Origin: Samsoniella hepiali | Lineage: Eukaryota; Ascomycota; Sordariomycetes; Hypocreales; Cordycipitaceae | Reading direction: 5' to 3' | Length of the DNA: 64,000 bases | Assembly (NCBI GenBank): GCA_001455915.2 | Contig: LNDK02000081.1 | Location: forward strand, 1,955,752-2,019,751 | In this document: positions 21,050-32,341 of the stretch, piece after piece | Position numbering within the stretch: position 1 is the first letter of the stretch | Layout of the letters: each line of letters opens with the position of its first letter | The notes under the pieces: generated by a model | The model's input: the letters and a program-made list of their open reading frames with translations, nothing else | Told to the model about the DNA's origin: nothing | The model's database searches: none | Made by a program: the position numbers and the translations under genes

Positions 21050-24000
21050 CCACTGATTGGCAAGCCTCGATTCGCTAACAATAATAGCTGGCGCGGTCTA
21101 GAAAAAAAAATGAAAATGGGCAAAATCATGGTGTGGTGTTGAACTACACTAACTAGAACGAGACACCGCAGAACCGCCACATATTCCCATGGCATCGCCG
21201 CAACAGAACAGCGACATTGTAGTCAAGGGTTGATGGCCGAAGCCACGCCCGCAAGAAAAATATGCAATTTCCACCGCTCGGCTCTACAATAAAGCCATCC
21301 TCCAGAATCGCCACTGTGCTCTCCGTGCAAGCACCCGTGCGCAAACCCCTCAAGTGAACCTTGAAGTGCCCCGACAAGCCTGCGTTACACAACATACACA
21401 GACCATCACAGGTTTGAACCTTGTCCGAAACATGTTTCCTATTTAGGCTCCCTGAGGATTATCAAATTTTGGTTCGCCGCGCTGTCATCATAGCTGCCGC
21501 TCGGGATGCTAGCTCCAGTGGCCTAGATTTTCCTGGGTCATCCAAGTTCGGGATGCCGCGATTGGAGCGGACCAGGTGGTGGTTGCACAAGTCATTGCGC
21601 ACAGCCAAGAAGCTAGGATTCCACTTGCGGTGCTTTTTCTCTTGAGTTGAGAGCACTGCCTCGCTGTCATGTACTCCTTGAAGGAATGGCCGCAGGGAAT
21701 AGCATGTGGACCACACCTACCTACCATCGGAAGACGTCTTCCGCTGCGTCGGCCATGTATTGCACGCAGCTTGAAAGAGAAAAGACTCACAACGATCTGC
21801 CAGTATTCTACTGGGGTCAGCATCGAAGCATTTTCCGCGCCTGCAGTGAGGCAGCACTTGCAGCATGTGGCAAAGCCGGTGAGAGGCAACGCCTTGCATT
21901 CCCCCGGCGGCCCGGATCGACCCGATAGAGAGCGTGGCTCTGGAAAGAATTGCGAGGTTGCTTTGTAACAGGGTTCACAGCACACGCGATTCAACGCCCT
22001 GTCCGTTGCAGGCAAGACCCTGAGGTGGTCACCGCAAGAGTATGCCCCGCCCAACGCGCGAGGAGCATGAAAAGCCACTGCGCACAAGTCTGTGTCGATC
22101 ATTCATGCTTGAGCGTCGGGAACGCAACAGCCTGTCTTCCGAGCTCCCGCGGTCGGCCGATGCTCGACACCCATGAGACCGCGTCTCCGATAAATTGCGA
22201 GCCTGGCAATGCGTTTTTATGTCGCAAATGGATTATATCCGGAGCCCGAAAATAATCATCAGACTGTGGGTGGCCTACACTGTGATTTGCGAAAATCAAC
22301 GGGCCGCCCGAGCCAGCCTCGTCAAGCCATGCGAAAAGCCACATGTCGTTCTGGCCGGTGATTCGGCGGCGAATAACCATTCAAAATGCGCGGCCTCACG
22401 TCGTGCGATCCTTGTCAAAAAGCCATTGCTTGCATACGTGCCTGTGTAACCGGTCTGGCCCGGTCGATCGTCATGTAAAAGGCTTTGGGCTTGCGCATCC
22501 TGTTTGCCAACGGTGACGAGCGGGTCCATGGAAGCTTGGCGTAACCACTCCGTCGTTTTCTGTGAAACGTTTTAATATGGCAAAACATCCCCCCGACAAG
22601 ATTCACGTTGGCCTAGAGAAAGGACAACTCTGATAGACTCGAGGGGGGACGTGGATATGTCGGCAATCGGATTGGGGACGTGGTGGTGTGCGCCCGCTTC
22701 GTATTCGATGGAGCTTGCCAGCCGGAGACAAGAGAGTCCGCCATTGTGAAAAGAAACGGCTTGTCTGAAGTTCAGTGTGGATGTTCGCCAAAAAAGGCAA
22801 TGAGCTCTCAACGGCAAGGCTTTTCGATGCAGTACCAGCTGACCTGGACGTACTTCAATGCAGATCAAGGAACAATGGGCACTCTGTAAGTTGTATGGCG
22901 CTTTTTTGGCTTGTTTTCTTTGTTTCTCACATTTCATAGAGATGATTCGCTGTTGTCACTTTTTATTCACTTTGTTGTGGACTTACACGGACCAGGGACA
23001 CAACGGCTCCGTCCCCTGCACAGCATTGACATCCAAGTCGGCCGCATGTTCCGATATCGCTACCGGAATGATCCGCCGGATCTACCTTTCAGGTTACATC
23101 ACCAACAGCTCTATTTTAAAAAAGAAAACCAAGAGAAACCTTGCCAAATTGGTAATCTCTAGAAGCAAAGATGCTTTGCCGAATGCGGGTGGCGAACCGA
23201 TGTCCTCTGCCGTGTTTCTTCTATGCATGTCTCGGTCCTCTCCCTTCCCCATGGGCAACAAACCCCATTGGAACTTCTGGAACGACCCTGCCCCGCGGCA
23301 AAGGACGTGGGGAGCGAGGGGAGCGAGCTACCTACAAGGGTGTGTGTGTGGGCTGCTTTGCTGGCTTTGGTAACACGGTGGCACAAAGAGGAGCAAGCGC
23401 GGGCGTTGACTTTGTCTCGCCGCCGAACCCTGCTCATCCCCGGCCATTTCGCGTTTCGCACACGTTCCACAGAACGTCCAAGACAATATGGGCTCTTTCT
23501 TCCTTGCAGCTTTGACCTCTTTTAGTGTCGGTGTAAGAGGCTTGGTTTGTGGTGGTAATGAGAGGATGTCGGTATCACAAGCCTCGTTCTGCCAATGTTG
23601 AGGATGCCAAGACGAAGAAGAATCCAAATGCGACGTTACAGGGCTGTATCGGGTGTGAGATATATTACAATACACGACTTCATCGGAGTGGTAACCGGAC
23701 CGCGCACCAGGCACGGTCCGCCAGCACCCCTCATCTCATCAGAGCGTATGATACGTGCTACTAGATGGAGTGACGGTCTGCTAGGAGACAAACAAAGCGC
23801 AGGGAGACGTACTGGCCCGTTTCAAACACGACAGATGCAATTTCGGAAACGACACAAGCAAGGCAAAACAACAAAGGTTTTGGGTATCCTTTTGCTCCTA
23901 CCCTAACCCAGAGTCGATCGGCGACCATGCGAGGCTAATGCTGGTCTCTCATGCAACCCCCAACCTTGTTGCTTGGTCTTCTTGTCTCTCTCCTCCACAG

Positions 24001-24730
24001 CCCAAAATAACACTAGACTCCCGCGGATAGGAGATTTGCTTCTTTTACGATCCGCGTCCAAATCTCATGAGCCGTCGATGAGCAGGGCTGATTGAGGTGG
24101 TGCTGGGCTGCAAGCCATCAGGAGGAGGCAGCAATCCTGATTCCGCCCAGCCACGGTCCCGAATCCGTATGCACTCCCCCGACGGCCTGGCGACGTTGAT
24201 GCCGTGGCTCGGCTGCACCAGTCAGCAACCATGGGGCTCCGGGCCCTAGGACGAAGTTCCCCGGCCACGCCGTGCGTCGTCGGTCCAAGCCCAAACTAGA
24301 TTGGCGTCGCGTTTGACGTTACAAAGACAGTCCATGGTCCTTTGCCCATTGGGATGACAGATTTTCCTATCATGAAAAGGCACCTAAAAAATGCTGGCGT
24401 TATTTTATTTAAATGGATATGGTAGCGTGTTTTGCAGGGGTGGTTGAAGAAACGCTGCCCGAAGAAGGCGGCACTGACGACACCGTACATGGCCCCTGCT
24501 AGACATGCATATCAAGCTCGGGAAAAAAAGACAGCCACATTTTCCAAGGCATTGCAAGGTTACAGGCGCGGTCCCGAAAGACTGGTCGTCGGCGCGGCGC
24601 GCTCACTGTTGTCTAATATGAATGCTACGGTGGCTTGAGGACAGGAATCCCAGGAATTTGGTTGCTCATTCCAGCCTGACAGATGGTCGATAGAAGGGGC
24701 TCATGGAGAGAGGTACTGCCGGGTATCACA

Positions 24731-24778
24731 AGACAGACAGACGACAGACGACAGACGACAGACGACACGACAACAACG

Positions 24779-24808
<30 letters not shown>
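24731..24808. repeat. Acgacag-type heptamer repeat running into a 30-base A tract
   Basis: Several copies of a 7-bp gacagac-like unit (about 24731-24772) are followed by 30 uninterrupted A residues (24779-24808). Confidence 0.85.
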
Positions 24809-24812
<4 letters not shown>

Positions 24813-24918
24813 TGGCTTCTTGCATCGTTGTAATACTTACCCGCGCCATCAGTCAGCCGGTGTCAGCTTTATTCTGTCACCCCGCATATACGTATCCAAG
24901 AGAGCTGGCAGACGAACA

Positions 24919-24950
24919 GATGGGCAGATGGGCAGATGGGCAGATGGGCA
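24919..24950. repeat. Four tandem copies of gatgggca
   Basis: A perfect 8-bp unit repeated four times, about 110 bases after the A tract. Confidence 0.9.
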
Positions 24951-25164
24951 TTGATGGTGGCAACAGACTCCATGTCGGACAGACATGCTTGACTCATGAT
25001 CACGGACGTCGTCTTCTTTCCTCGTGGAGAGGCGGGGATATGTTGTGTGACGCTGCCTAACCGACCGACGTTTGGTCTGCTGCTTGCTGCTCTGCCGTGT
25101 CTTGGGAGCGCGCCGTGGTAAACCCAAAGCTTGGCAGCTAGCATGCCGTGTAACGCCTCGCTTC

Positions 25165-25218
25165 GTTGTACGTGTTGCACTTGTTGCACTTGTTGTACTC
25201 GTTGTACTCGTTGTACTT
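25165..25218. repeat. Six tandem copies of a 9-bp unit (gttgtactc type)
   Basis: Six units with one or two changes each. The unit is three codons long, so it keeps an open frame by repetition and creates a false hydrophobic ORF at 25072-25491. Confidence 0.88.
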
Positions 25219-25642
25219 TTATCACTCTGCCAAACTAGCGGAGAATCCGGTAGTTGCCCGGTATCAATGGAAGCCGCCATGTTACAAGTTGACAATGACA
25301 CTGTCAGCCCCCCCCCCCGGTCTCCCCTGTCGGATTTCAAGGTAGCCACAGCAGGGGGGTGGGTGGACAAACGCAATAGCGAGGATTGTTCGCAATGCAT
25401 GCACCGGAGAGGGAGTAGCCGCACGGCAATGGTGTTACTGCTGCTGCTGGTGATACCCCCCATGTACGCCATTCATGCTTTTGGTTGTTGACGCCCAACG
25501 CGGATCTGTGTTGAGTTGTAAGAGCGGTCAAGACGGAGCCGGCCGGGGCCTTGGGAACGGCCTATGAAGCACTGGGGGGAAAGACGCGGGAGGGACAAGG
25601 CAAGAAGAAAGAAACCTGAAATGTGACAAGCAGCAAGGAAGG

Positions 25643-25668
25643 AAAAAAAAAAAAAAAAAAAAAAAAAA
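25643..25668. repeat. 26-base A tract
   Basis: An uninterrupted A homopolymer in the gene-free region, about 0.86 kb from the 30-base A tract at 24779. Confidence 0.95.
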
Positions 25669-26080
25669 GACGTGTCCCAGATGCGGTCGCGAATAAGCAA
25701 AATGGCGGGATAGGGGAGAGAGACGGCACAGCCGGGCCCCAAGATGGGCAGCCAGACTGACTTTGGTTGGTGGTTTTTGGTGGTTTATGGTGGTTTTGGT
25801 AGTGGATTGTTCAATATCGAGCCGTTTCCGCCCTTTCGGGGGGTGGGATGCCGTTGCATGCCGGCTTCCGCGCACGTCTGAGCTTTCCTCGGTACATGTG
25901 TAGCGAGGGACAGCACCAGAAAAAAGAGATGTGGAATAGCCTCGTGTCATACGACTTCACACCGCTGGAAAAAGGACAGCAAAACAAAAACACAAAACGT
26001 CCCCCCAAGTCGCCCTTGCTTGCAGGGCGGAGTGCTCGGCTCGGAAGTTGAACGCGCGCGCACACACACACACATACACT

Positions 26081-26110
26081 GCAAGCAAGCAAGCAAGCAA
26101 GCAAGCAAGC
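26081..26110. repeat. (GCAA)n microsatellite with adjacent CA repeat
   Basis: Seven and a half perfect gcaa units, immediately preceded by a cacaca run at about 26060-26074. Confidence 0.92.
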
Positions 26111-28288
26111 TGCTGGCTTCTCTTCTCTGCTTCTTGCATCCGGCACATGGGAAAGCGAGAGAGAGGAAAATTGCGCAGCCCGAGGGAAGAAAAATACCCG
26201 AATGCACTCTTGCCCACACGTATACTCGGACCGCCGGGTCGCTGTCCATGCCTAAAACATTACATGTGCATTTCTCGGTGAACCGTGGCTAATTGCTTTC
26301 GTCTTGCCTTTTGTCTTTCGCCGTGTTTGCCGCGGCAGAGGAGCCGGTTGCTGTTGTTGTTGTCGTTTCGGTGGCTGCTGATATTTTTTTGCATCAAGCA
26401 TGAAGCATGTGAAGGCTAAAACATTAAAGCCCGCGTCCGGACTTAACAATCGAAGAATGCGGCCTTTTTTTTTTCTTTTTCGTCATCGGTGCCTATTTGG
26501 AGAAGGCGAGATGTCGGTGAAGGGCCCAGCCCAGCCCAGGGCTGTGTTTTTTTTTTTTTTTTGGTGTGGTTTGATTGATTGGGCGCGCCTGGGGAGTTGG
26601 AGTCCCCAATCGCAGGTTGCTTCGCCAGGATCAGGGCCCGGCCGTATCTACCACGGGACGGGCCGCGGTGTAGAAGGAAGAAAGGGAGGGGGCGTGTGGT
26701 GTGTATATGCAATTGAGCCGGATGGAACGGGAAGGCAAGAATGAAGGAATGAATCAAGGAAGAGAAAAAAGTGCGAAAAGAAAAAGAGGTGCCATCGGCG
26801 ATCCCATATGTTGATGTAGGTCGTGGGTGTTTGAAGGAGGCGCCTGCGTTTGCAGATTGGTGGTCTAGGGTAGGTTGTCTTGTGAGGGAGTGCAGACGCA
26901 AAGCCAGAGTCAGCGGTGCAAAGGAACACATTCTTGCGTTGGGCGGGTGCGACGTGTTGTGGAAAGGAGATTTAGTGTAAGTATGTCACGGTGGTCCAGG
27001 TCCAAGGAACATTCGTTCATACTGTGACGCAAGGCTGGCCGGGGATCTCAATTGATTGCCGTCCTGAACCAGGTCGCCGATACGACATGACACAGGAAGC
27101 TTGGACAAGATACGGACTCATCTCGTAGAACGATGAAACATGCCCAAGGAATACACACAAATACGCCAGGATCCCACCATATGTATTCAAATTTGGATTG
27201 AGCAGCTTGAACTTGCCTAGACGCCGGCCTCACGATAACCAGACAGCTTCAACGTGATGCTCGAGTTCAAGATCGGAACATCTAGATTCGTAAAGTAAAG
27301 TAAAAATAGAATCAGAGAAAAAACCATCTGCATCTCAATTACGCCCATATGAATCAAGGATATCATTCTGCACATGTTATCTTGACCGAGTTGCCCATTC
27401 AGCGCGGCTCCTCTGTGCAACACACCCGCCCACCTACCTGAGAGGACTGACAAGCCAAACCATGTACACATTCACAACCAGATACGACACAAAGTACGAC
27501 AGTGGTGACATGAAAGGCACGTAGCTGTCATGGTATATTTCTTACTACTTGATAATGCAAGAGAAATCGTGTACATGTATAAAATGCGGCATGGCCGCCA
27601 ACCCCAGGAAAGGTGGGGTTTCTGACGGCGCTTAATAAAAGGGCCAAAAGACGTGAACAACACCAAGGCAAAAAAAACCCACCTTCCCGTCATCGGCTTC
27701 TCTGGGGGAGGAAGGGCGTCTAGAGTTTCTTGACATTTGGCGCAACATCCCACAGGAAGACGACATTGAGGCACACAGTTTCCTAGACTTGCACAAATAA
27801 CGAAAGACATCCGTCACGAAGCGCGCGCGCCTTTTGCGACCACAAAAGGCTGTTTTTTTGCGGGCGCCGCGAGCTCCAAGTCGCAGGAAAGGCTGAAGAC
27901 AAGACGGCTTCTTCTTCTCCACAAACCACGAACACGACTTACCCGCCGCCCCCCCCGCCTTGATCTCCGCGATAGAAGGACGAACACAAAGTCCTCAAAT
28001 CACGACTGATTGATACGTGGATTGGAACCTCTGCTCTGCGCGCAAAGGACAGCCACAAGCCCGCATTGGCACAAGTTTGGGGTTGACACCGGCAAAGGCC
28101 TACGACACAAACGCGACCTACCCGGGCGACGACGACAACCCGACGGACCTACCAAGGTCGTAGCTCCCACGCTACGAACCTTTTGCACCAAAAGCTCTTC
28201 TTTCTTCTTACAATCTTCACAACCCTTTTTACTCCTAATTTTTACCACACACCGACGCCAACACAACACACACAACACAACCGCAACC

Positions 28289-28784
28289 ATGTCGCAAAGA
28301 CCCTCGACGCCGGTCAAGGTGCCCTCGTCCGCCGCCGACTACACACCCGCGACGCTCGACCCCGACCTACGGTCCCAAATAAACACCATCCTTCTCCGCG
28401 ACGGCCACGTCCCCAAGTACCGCCCCCCCCCCATCCCCTCCTATCCGCCCACCATCCACTAACCCTTTCTACTCCTCCAGAATACAAGAACGCCTCCTCC
28501 ACGCCCTCAACGCCGACTCGTCCGACTGGCCCACCGCCATCCAGAACCACGCCCTGCAGCTGCTGCGCTCCGGCGAGGTCCTGACCTTTCCCGCGCTGCT
28601 GCGGCGCGTCCTCGACGACGTCCAGGAGGCCTCTGCCAAAGCCGCCGCCGCCGCCAACGGCAAAGCGGCCAACGGCACCGGCGAGGCCGGCAAGCTGTCG
28701 CTCGCCGTCCCGCAGGCCGTCGTCGAGGACACGATTCGCGTCACAAAGGAGTGCCTGGAGAGCGTGTGCGAGATTGAAGACTAG
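28289..28784 (+). CDS. Small conserved fungal protein of unknown function
   Basis: Two exons, 28289-28416 and 28481-28784, give 143 residues. The 64-nt intron has donor gtaccg, a cactaac branch point and acceptor ccag. The protein begins MSQRPSTPVKVPSS, has an amphipathic helical core around LRSQINTILLRDGHV and IQERLLHALN, a segment QNHALQLLRSGEVLTFPALL, an Ala/Gly-rich linker, and a final helix VVEDTIRVTKECLESVCEIED. It has no signal peptide, membrane segment or catalytic motif. Proteins of this shape and size occur in many Sordariomycetes, as I recall, but have no assigned role. Oddly, the same frame stays open for 89 codons after the TAG stop and carries acidic repeats; relatives, as I recall them, may run slightly longer at this end. 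Confidence 0.8.
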
Positions 28785-29616
28785 GTCCGGACAATGGAAC
28801 GCGGCACGCGGGCGGAGACGCTGAGCAACGAGGACGGGACAGAGGAGGAGAGCGGAGGGGACGAGGGAACGGAAGAGGACGGGATAGAGGAGGAGAGCGG
28901 AGGGGACGAGGGAACGGAAGAGGACGCCCGGAGGAAGAGAGTGGAGGGGACGAGGAGAACGATGACAATAACTACATCAACAACAACAACACATTTGGGA
29001 GCGGAAACCGGCAATGGACACAGCGCGCTTGAGAAACAGGAGTACGGCGTTTGAAAGGAAAGAAACAAAGGACAAAAAAACCAGGCCCTGCATCTAATGA
29101 ATGGAGAGGGAATCACTGTTGGGCCGTATTAACCCGGCAATTGTACAGTTGGACTTGTATAAATAACCACTTGCCAGCTGTTTTTAATCAAATAGCTGCC
29201 TCAGAACTAGAGCTGGGGGTGTCGTCCAAATCAGACGCACTTCCTTGGCTCAAACCAAATCATACATCAATATAGACCATCATCACACATCTTCCTACGG
29301 TGCCCAGCATCCAAGTTCATGTCATAAGAAATCAATTGCGTCATCTATGAAAGCTGAATAAATCTGCCGAGAGCCATAGTCCATTGCATCCATCGAGTCA
29401 GGACGTCTGAAGGATGAATGCAACCGAGACTCTTAATTCTTGCAAGGATTTTGGTCCTCTACATTAGCCTCTAATGTTTCTCCAACTCCCAGCCAAATAA
29501 CAACCGCCAAAAAGCATCTCAATCACTCTTTCCTTTGATCAAGTCCACCGATGCACGTGTATCACTCGTTGCGTAGAATACAAAAACAAATATCAAGGTC
29601 TCGCGGCCTTTGCCAT
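28785..29616. other. Intergenic region between convergent small gene and CDC48
   Basis: The first 270 bases continue the upstream reading frame past its stop, with an acidic repeat. The rest is AT-richer 3' flanking sequence with no gene. Confidence 0.65.
28833..28922 (+). repeat. Two tandem copies of a 45-bp unit
   Basis: The units differ at one base (gacgggacag versus gacgggatag). A diverged partial third copy follows. The length is a multiple of three, and in the upstream gene's frame the unit reads as a Glu/Asp/Gly-rich 15-residue repeat. Confidence 0.88.
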
Positions 29617-32341
29617 TTAGTCATACAGGCCATCGTCGTTGCCGGCGTCGCCAAACGAGTCGCCTCCGGCACCCTCGCCCTGCTCGCCCTCAGGGAACTT
29701 GAAGAAGGCACCGGGGCCGGCATTCTTCATTTGCTGGGCAAAGGCCTCGTAGCGGCGAATCTCAACATCGCCGACGGATCTGCGGGCCTGTGACATGGCC
29801 TCCTCGAAGTGGGCTCTGGTAAGGACGGGAACGGGGTCCTCGGCGTCGTCATCCTCATCCATATCCATGTCACCAGCGGCCTCGCGCTCCTTGGTGCGGG
29901 CAATGTCGTGATCAATCGACTCCTTGATGGCAATCTTGGCCGCACGCTGGGCAATGAAGCTGATATCGGCACCAGAGAAGCCGTGGGTTTTGGCGGCAAT
30001 GAAGCCGAGGTCCACATCGGGGGCGACGGGGGACTTGCGAAGCTGAGCACGGATGATGCTCAGACGGCCAGGCTCATCGGGCAGAGGAACGTAGATAAGA
30101 GAGTCGAGACGGCCGGGACGGCACAGAGCAGGGTCAAGCTGCTCAGGTCTGTTGGTGGCACCAATGACGAAAACGTTCTTCTTGGAAGTCATACCGTCCA
30201 TTTCAGTGAGGAGCTGGTTGACAACACGGTCCGAAGCGCCGCCAGCATCGCCGACAGAGCCACCACGAGCCTTGGCAATAGAATCCAACTCATCAAGGAA
30301 GACGATACAAGGAGCCGCAGCACGAGCCTTGTCAAAAATGTCACGGATGTTGCTTTCCGATTCACCAAACCACATGCTGAGCAGTTCAGGTCCCTTGACC
30401 GAGATGAAGTTGGCGGCGCACTCATTGGCGACAGCCTTGGCCAACATCGTCTTACCGGTACCGGGGGGACCATAGAACAAAACACCTCGGGATGGCGAAA
30501 GACCAAACTTGAGGAACTTTTCGGGGTGGTCGACAGGGTACTGGACTTGCTCGCGCAGATCCTGCTTGACGGAATCGAGACCACCAATATCCTCCCAGCG
30601 GACGTTGGGAACCTCGACAACAGCAACCTCGCGGAGGGCAGAGGGGTTGGAGACACCAAGAGCAAAGCGGAAGTTCTCCATGGTGACACCAAGGGAGTCG
30701 AGGACTTCGGCATCAATTGTGTCCTCGTCAAGGTCGATGAGGTCCATCTTTTCACGAATCTGCTGCATGGCAGCCTCCGAGCAGAGAGCAGCCACATCGG
30801 AACCGACGTAACCGTGAGTCTCGGAGGCAATCTGCTCCAGGTCGACGTCGTCACCAAGCTTCATGTTCTTGGTGTGGATCTGGAGGATCTCGAGACGGCC
30901 GGTAGGGTCGGGGACGCCAATATCGACCTCACGATCAAAACGGCCGAAACGACGCAGGGCAGGGTCGATCGAGTTGGGACGGTTGGTGGCGGCCATGACA
31001 ACAACGTTGGAGCGAGCCTTCATGCCGTCCATGAGGGTGAGGAGCTGGGAAACGACACGGCGTTCGACTTCACCGTTCGTCTTGTCACGCTTGGGAGCGA
31101 TGGAGTCGATTTCATCAATGAAAATGATGGCAGGGGAGTTCTTCTCGGCCTCCTCGAAAGCCTTGCGCAAGTTGGACTCGGACTCACCAGCCATCTTGGA
31201 CATGATTTCGGGACCGTTGATGAGGAAGAAAAATGCGCCAGTCTCATTGGCGACGGCACGAGCCATCAGCGTCTTACCGGTACCAGGGGGTCCGTAGAGC
31301 AAAACACCACGGGGAGGCTTGATACCAATGGACTTGAAAAGCTGGGGGTGGCGGAGGGGCAGCTCAACCATTTCGCGGATCTGCGCCATCTGCTTGCGGC
31401 ATCCACCAATGTCATCGTAGCCGACCTCGTTGAGGTTGTTCTCCTCCTCATCACGCTCGATCGGGTCACCCTCGCAGTGAATAACTGTATCTTGGGCGAC
31501 AATGCCGTACTCGGGAGGGTCGACCTCAACAACCTTGAACTCGACTTGTCGCATACCGCCACGGACAGTGAAGAGGTCACCCTGGCGGACAGGGCGGTAA
31601 GCTTCGCGGAAGTAGGGGGCGAGGAAGACATCAAAGAGCGAGCCAGTGATGCCCTCGACAGTGTCGGCGATGGGGAGAACGGCGATTCGCTTGGCCTGAT
31701 AGACGTTAGCATTGTTTTCTCGGCTAGCATGCGCCGGTCAACATACATATTTGATGTCGGGGCAGGGCGAGATGGTAATCATGTCACCGTGCTTGACGCG
31801 GAGGTTGTGGCGAACCACACGGTTGATGCGGGCGCTGCCGCCATCGAGGTCCTCGTCAGCGAGAACGATCAGGACAGTGTCCTTTCTCTTCTTGCCGCGG
31901 ACGAGAACTGTGTCACCACGGAAAAGCTGGAGCTCCTCCATGGTATTTTCGGAGAGGGCAATGATACTGTTGTCATCATTGACGGCATCGGTAACCCTAA
32001 AGAGACCAAGTTAGCCGAATGTGGAAATCTAAACGGGCGGTGCGGAGAGCAACGCACATGAGCTGGTTGGGCTTCTTCTTCTTCTTGAGAATGGCTGTCG
32101 CGACATCATCTTCCTGCATAGAGGGTTAGTTGCGCTCGGGACGTCATCGTGGTAAGACGGCTGGCAATGCTGCTTACATTCTTGATCTCTGCACCCGAGA
32201 CGTCGCTAAGGAAGCTGTTAGCTGGCTGGTTCGGGTTTCGGAGCCGCGGGCGAGCTCTGCCGGCGCGTGGTAGAGACGTCAAAGGGACAAAACTCACGTC
32301 AGGTTGACCTTTTTCTTGTGGTCCTCCGCTTTGGGGGCCAT
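29617..32341 (-). CDS. CDC48: AAA+ ATPase Cdc48 (p97/VCP)
   Basis: Five exons on the minus strand: 32298-32341, 32178-32205, 32058-32113, 31747-31996 and 29617-31695, giving 818 residues. The introns of 92, 64, 61 and 51 nt all cluster in the first 130 codons. Cdc48 is a hexameric unfoldase that extracts ubiquitylated proteins from membranes and complexes with cofactors such as Ufd1-Npl4. The N domain follows MAPKAEDHKKKVNL. Domain D1 has Walker A GPPGTGKT at 261-268 and Walker B IIFIDEID at 316-323; D2 has Walker A at 535-542 and IVFLDELDS near 590. The C-terminus ends GLYD, close to the usual acidic tail. The length matches the family. Strong codon bias here produces a long antisense open frame that is not a gene. 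Confidence 0.97.

Larger units (their letters stand above)
16753..28288. other. 11.5-kb region without a recognisable gene
   Basis: I examined all longer open frames here on both strands and found none with a family resemblance, a signal peptide, consistent splice structure or plausible composition. The left 0.4 kb is the HMT1 promoter and leader; the right several hundred bases are the promoter of the small gene at 28289. In between are simple repeats clustered at 24.7-26.1 kb, a 20-bp palindrome at 20705 and weak degenerate repeats at 18.8, 20.2 and 21.0 kb. Base composition is not strongly AT-rich, so this is not a classic heavily RIP-mutated block. Unspliced non-coding RNA or a multi-exon gene with very short exons cannot be excluded. 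Confidence 0.6.

Noticed and set aside
21509..22102. 197-codon minus-strand frame in the gene-free block
   Set aside because: Cys- and Ala-rich composition without pattern, no homologue recalled, and overlapping frames of similar quality on the other strand.
25072..25491. Apparent membrane protein of 139 codons
   Set aside because: Its hydrophobic Val/Leu stretch is just the translation of the 9-bp tandem repeat at 25165-25218.
24779..25668. A tracts as 3' tails of retroposons
   Set aside because: No reverse transcriptase trace, target-site duplication or coding relic lies next to either tract; slippage in simple sequence explains them.
29809..32061. 750-codon open frame antisense to CDC48
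   Set aside because: It mirrors the codon bias of CDC48, runs across its introns, and has no recognisable domain. A shadow, not a gene.
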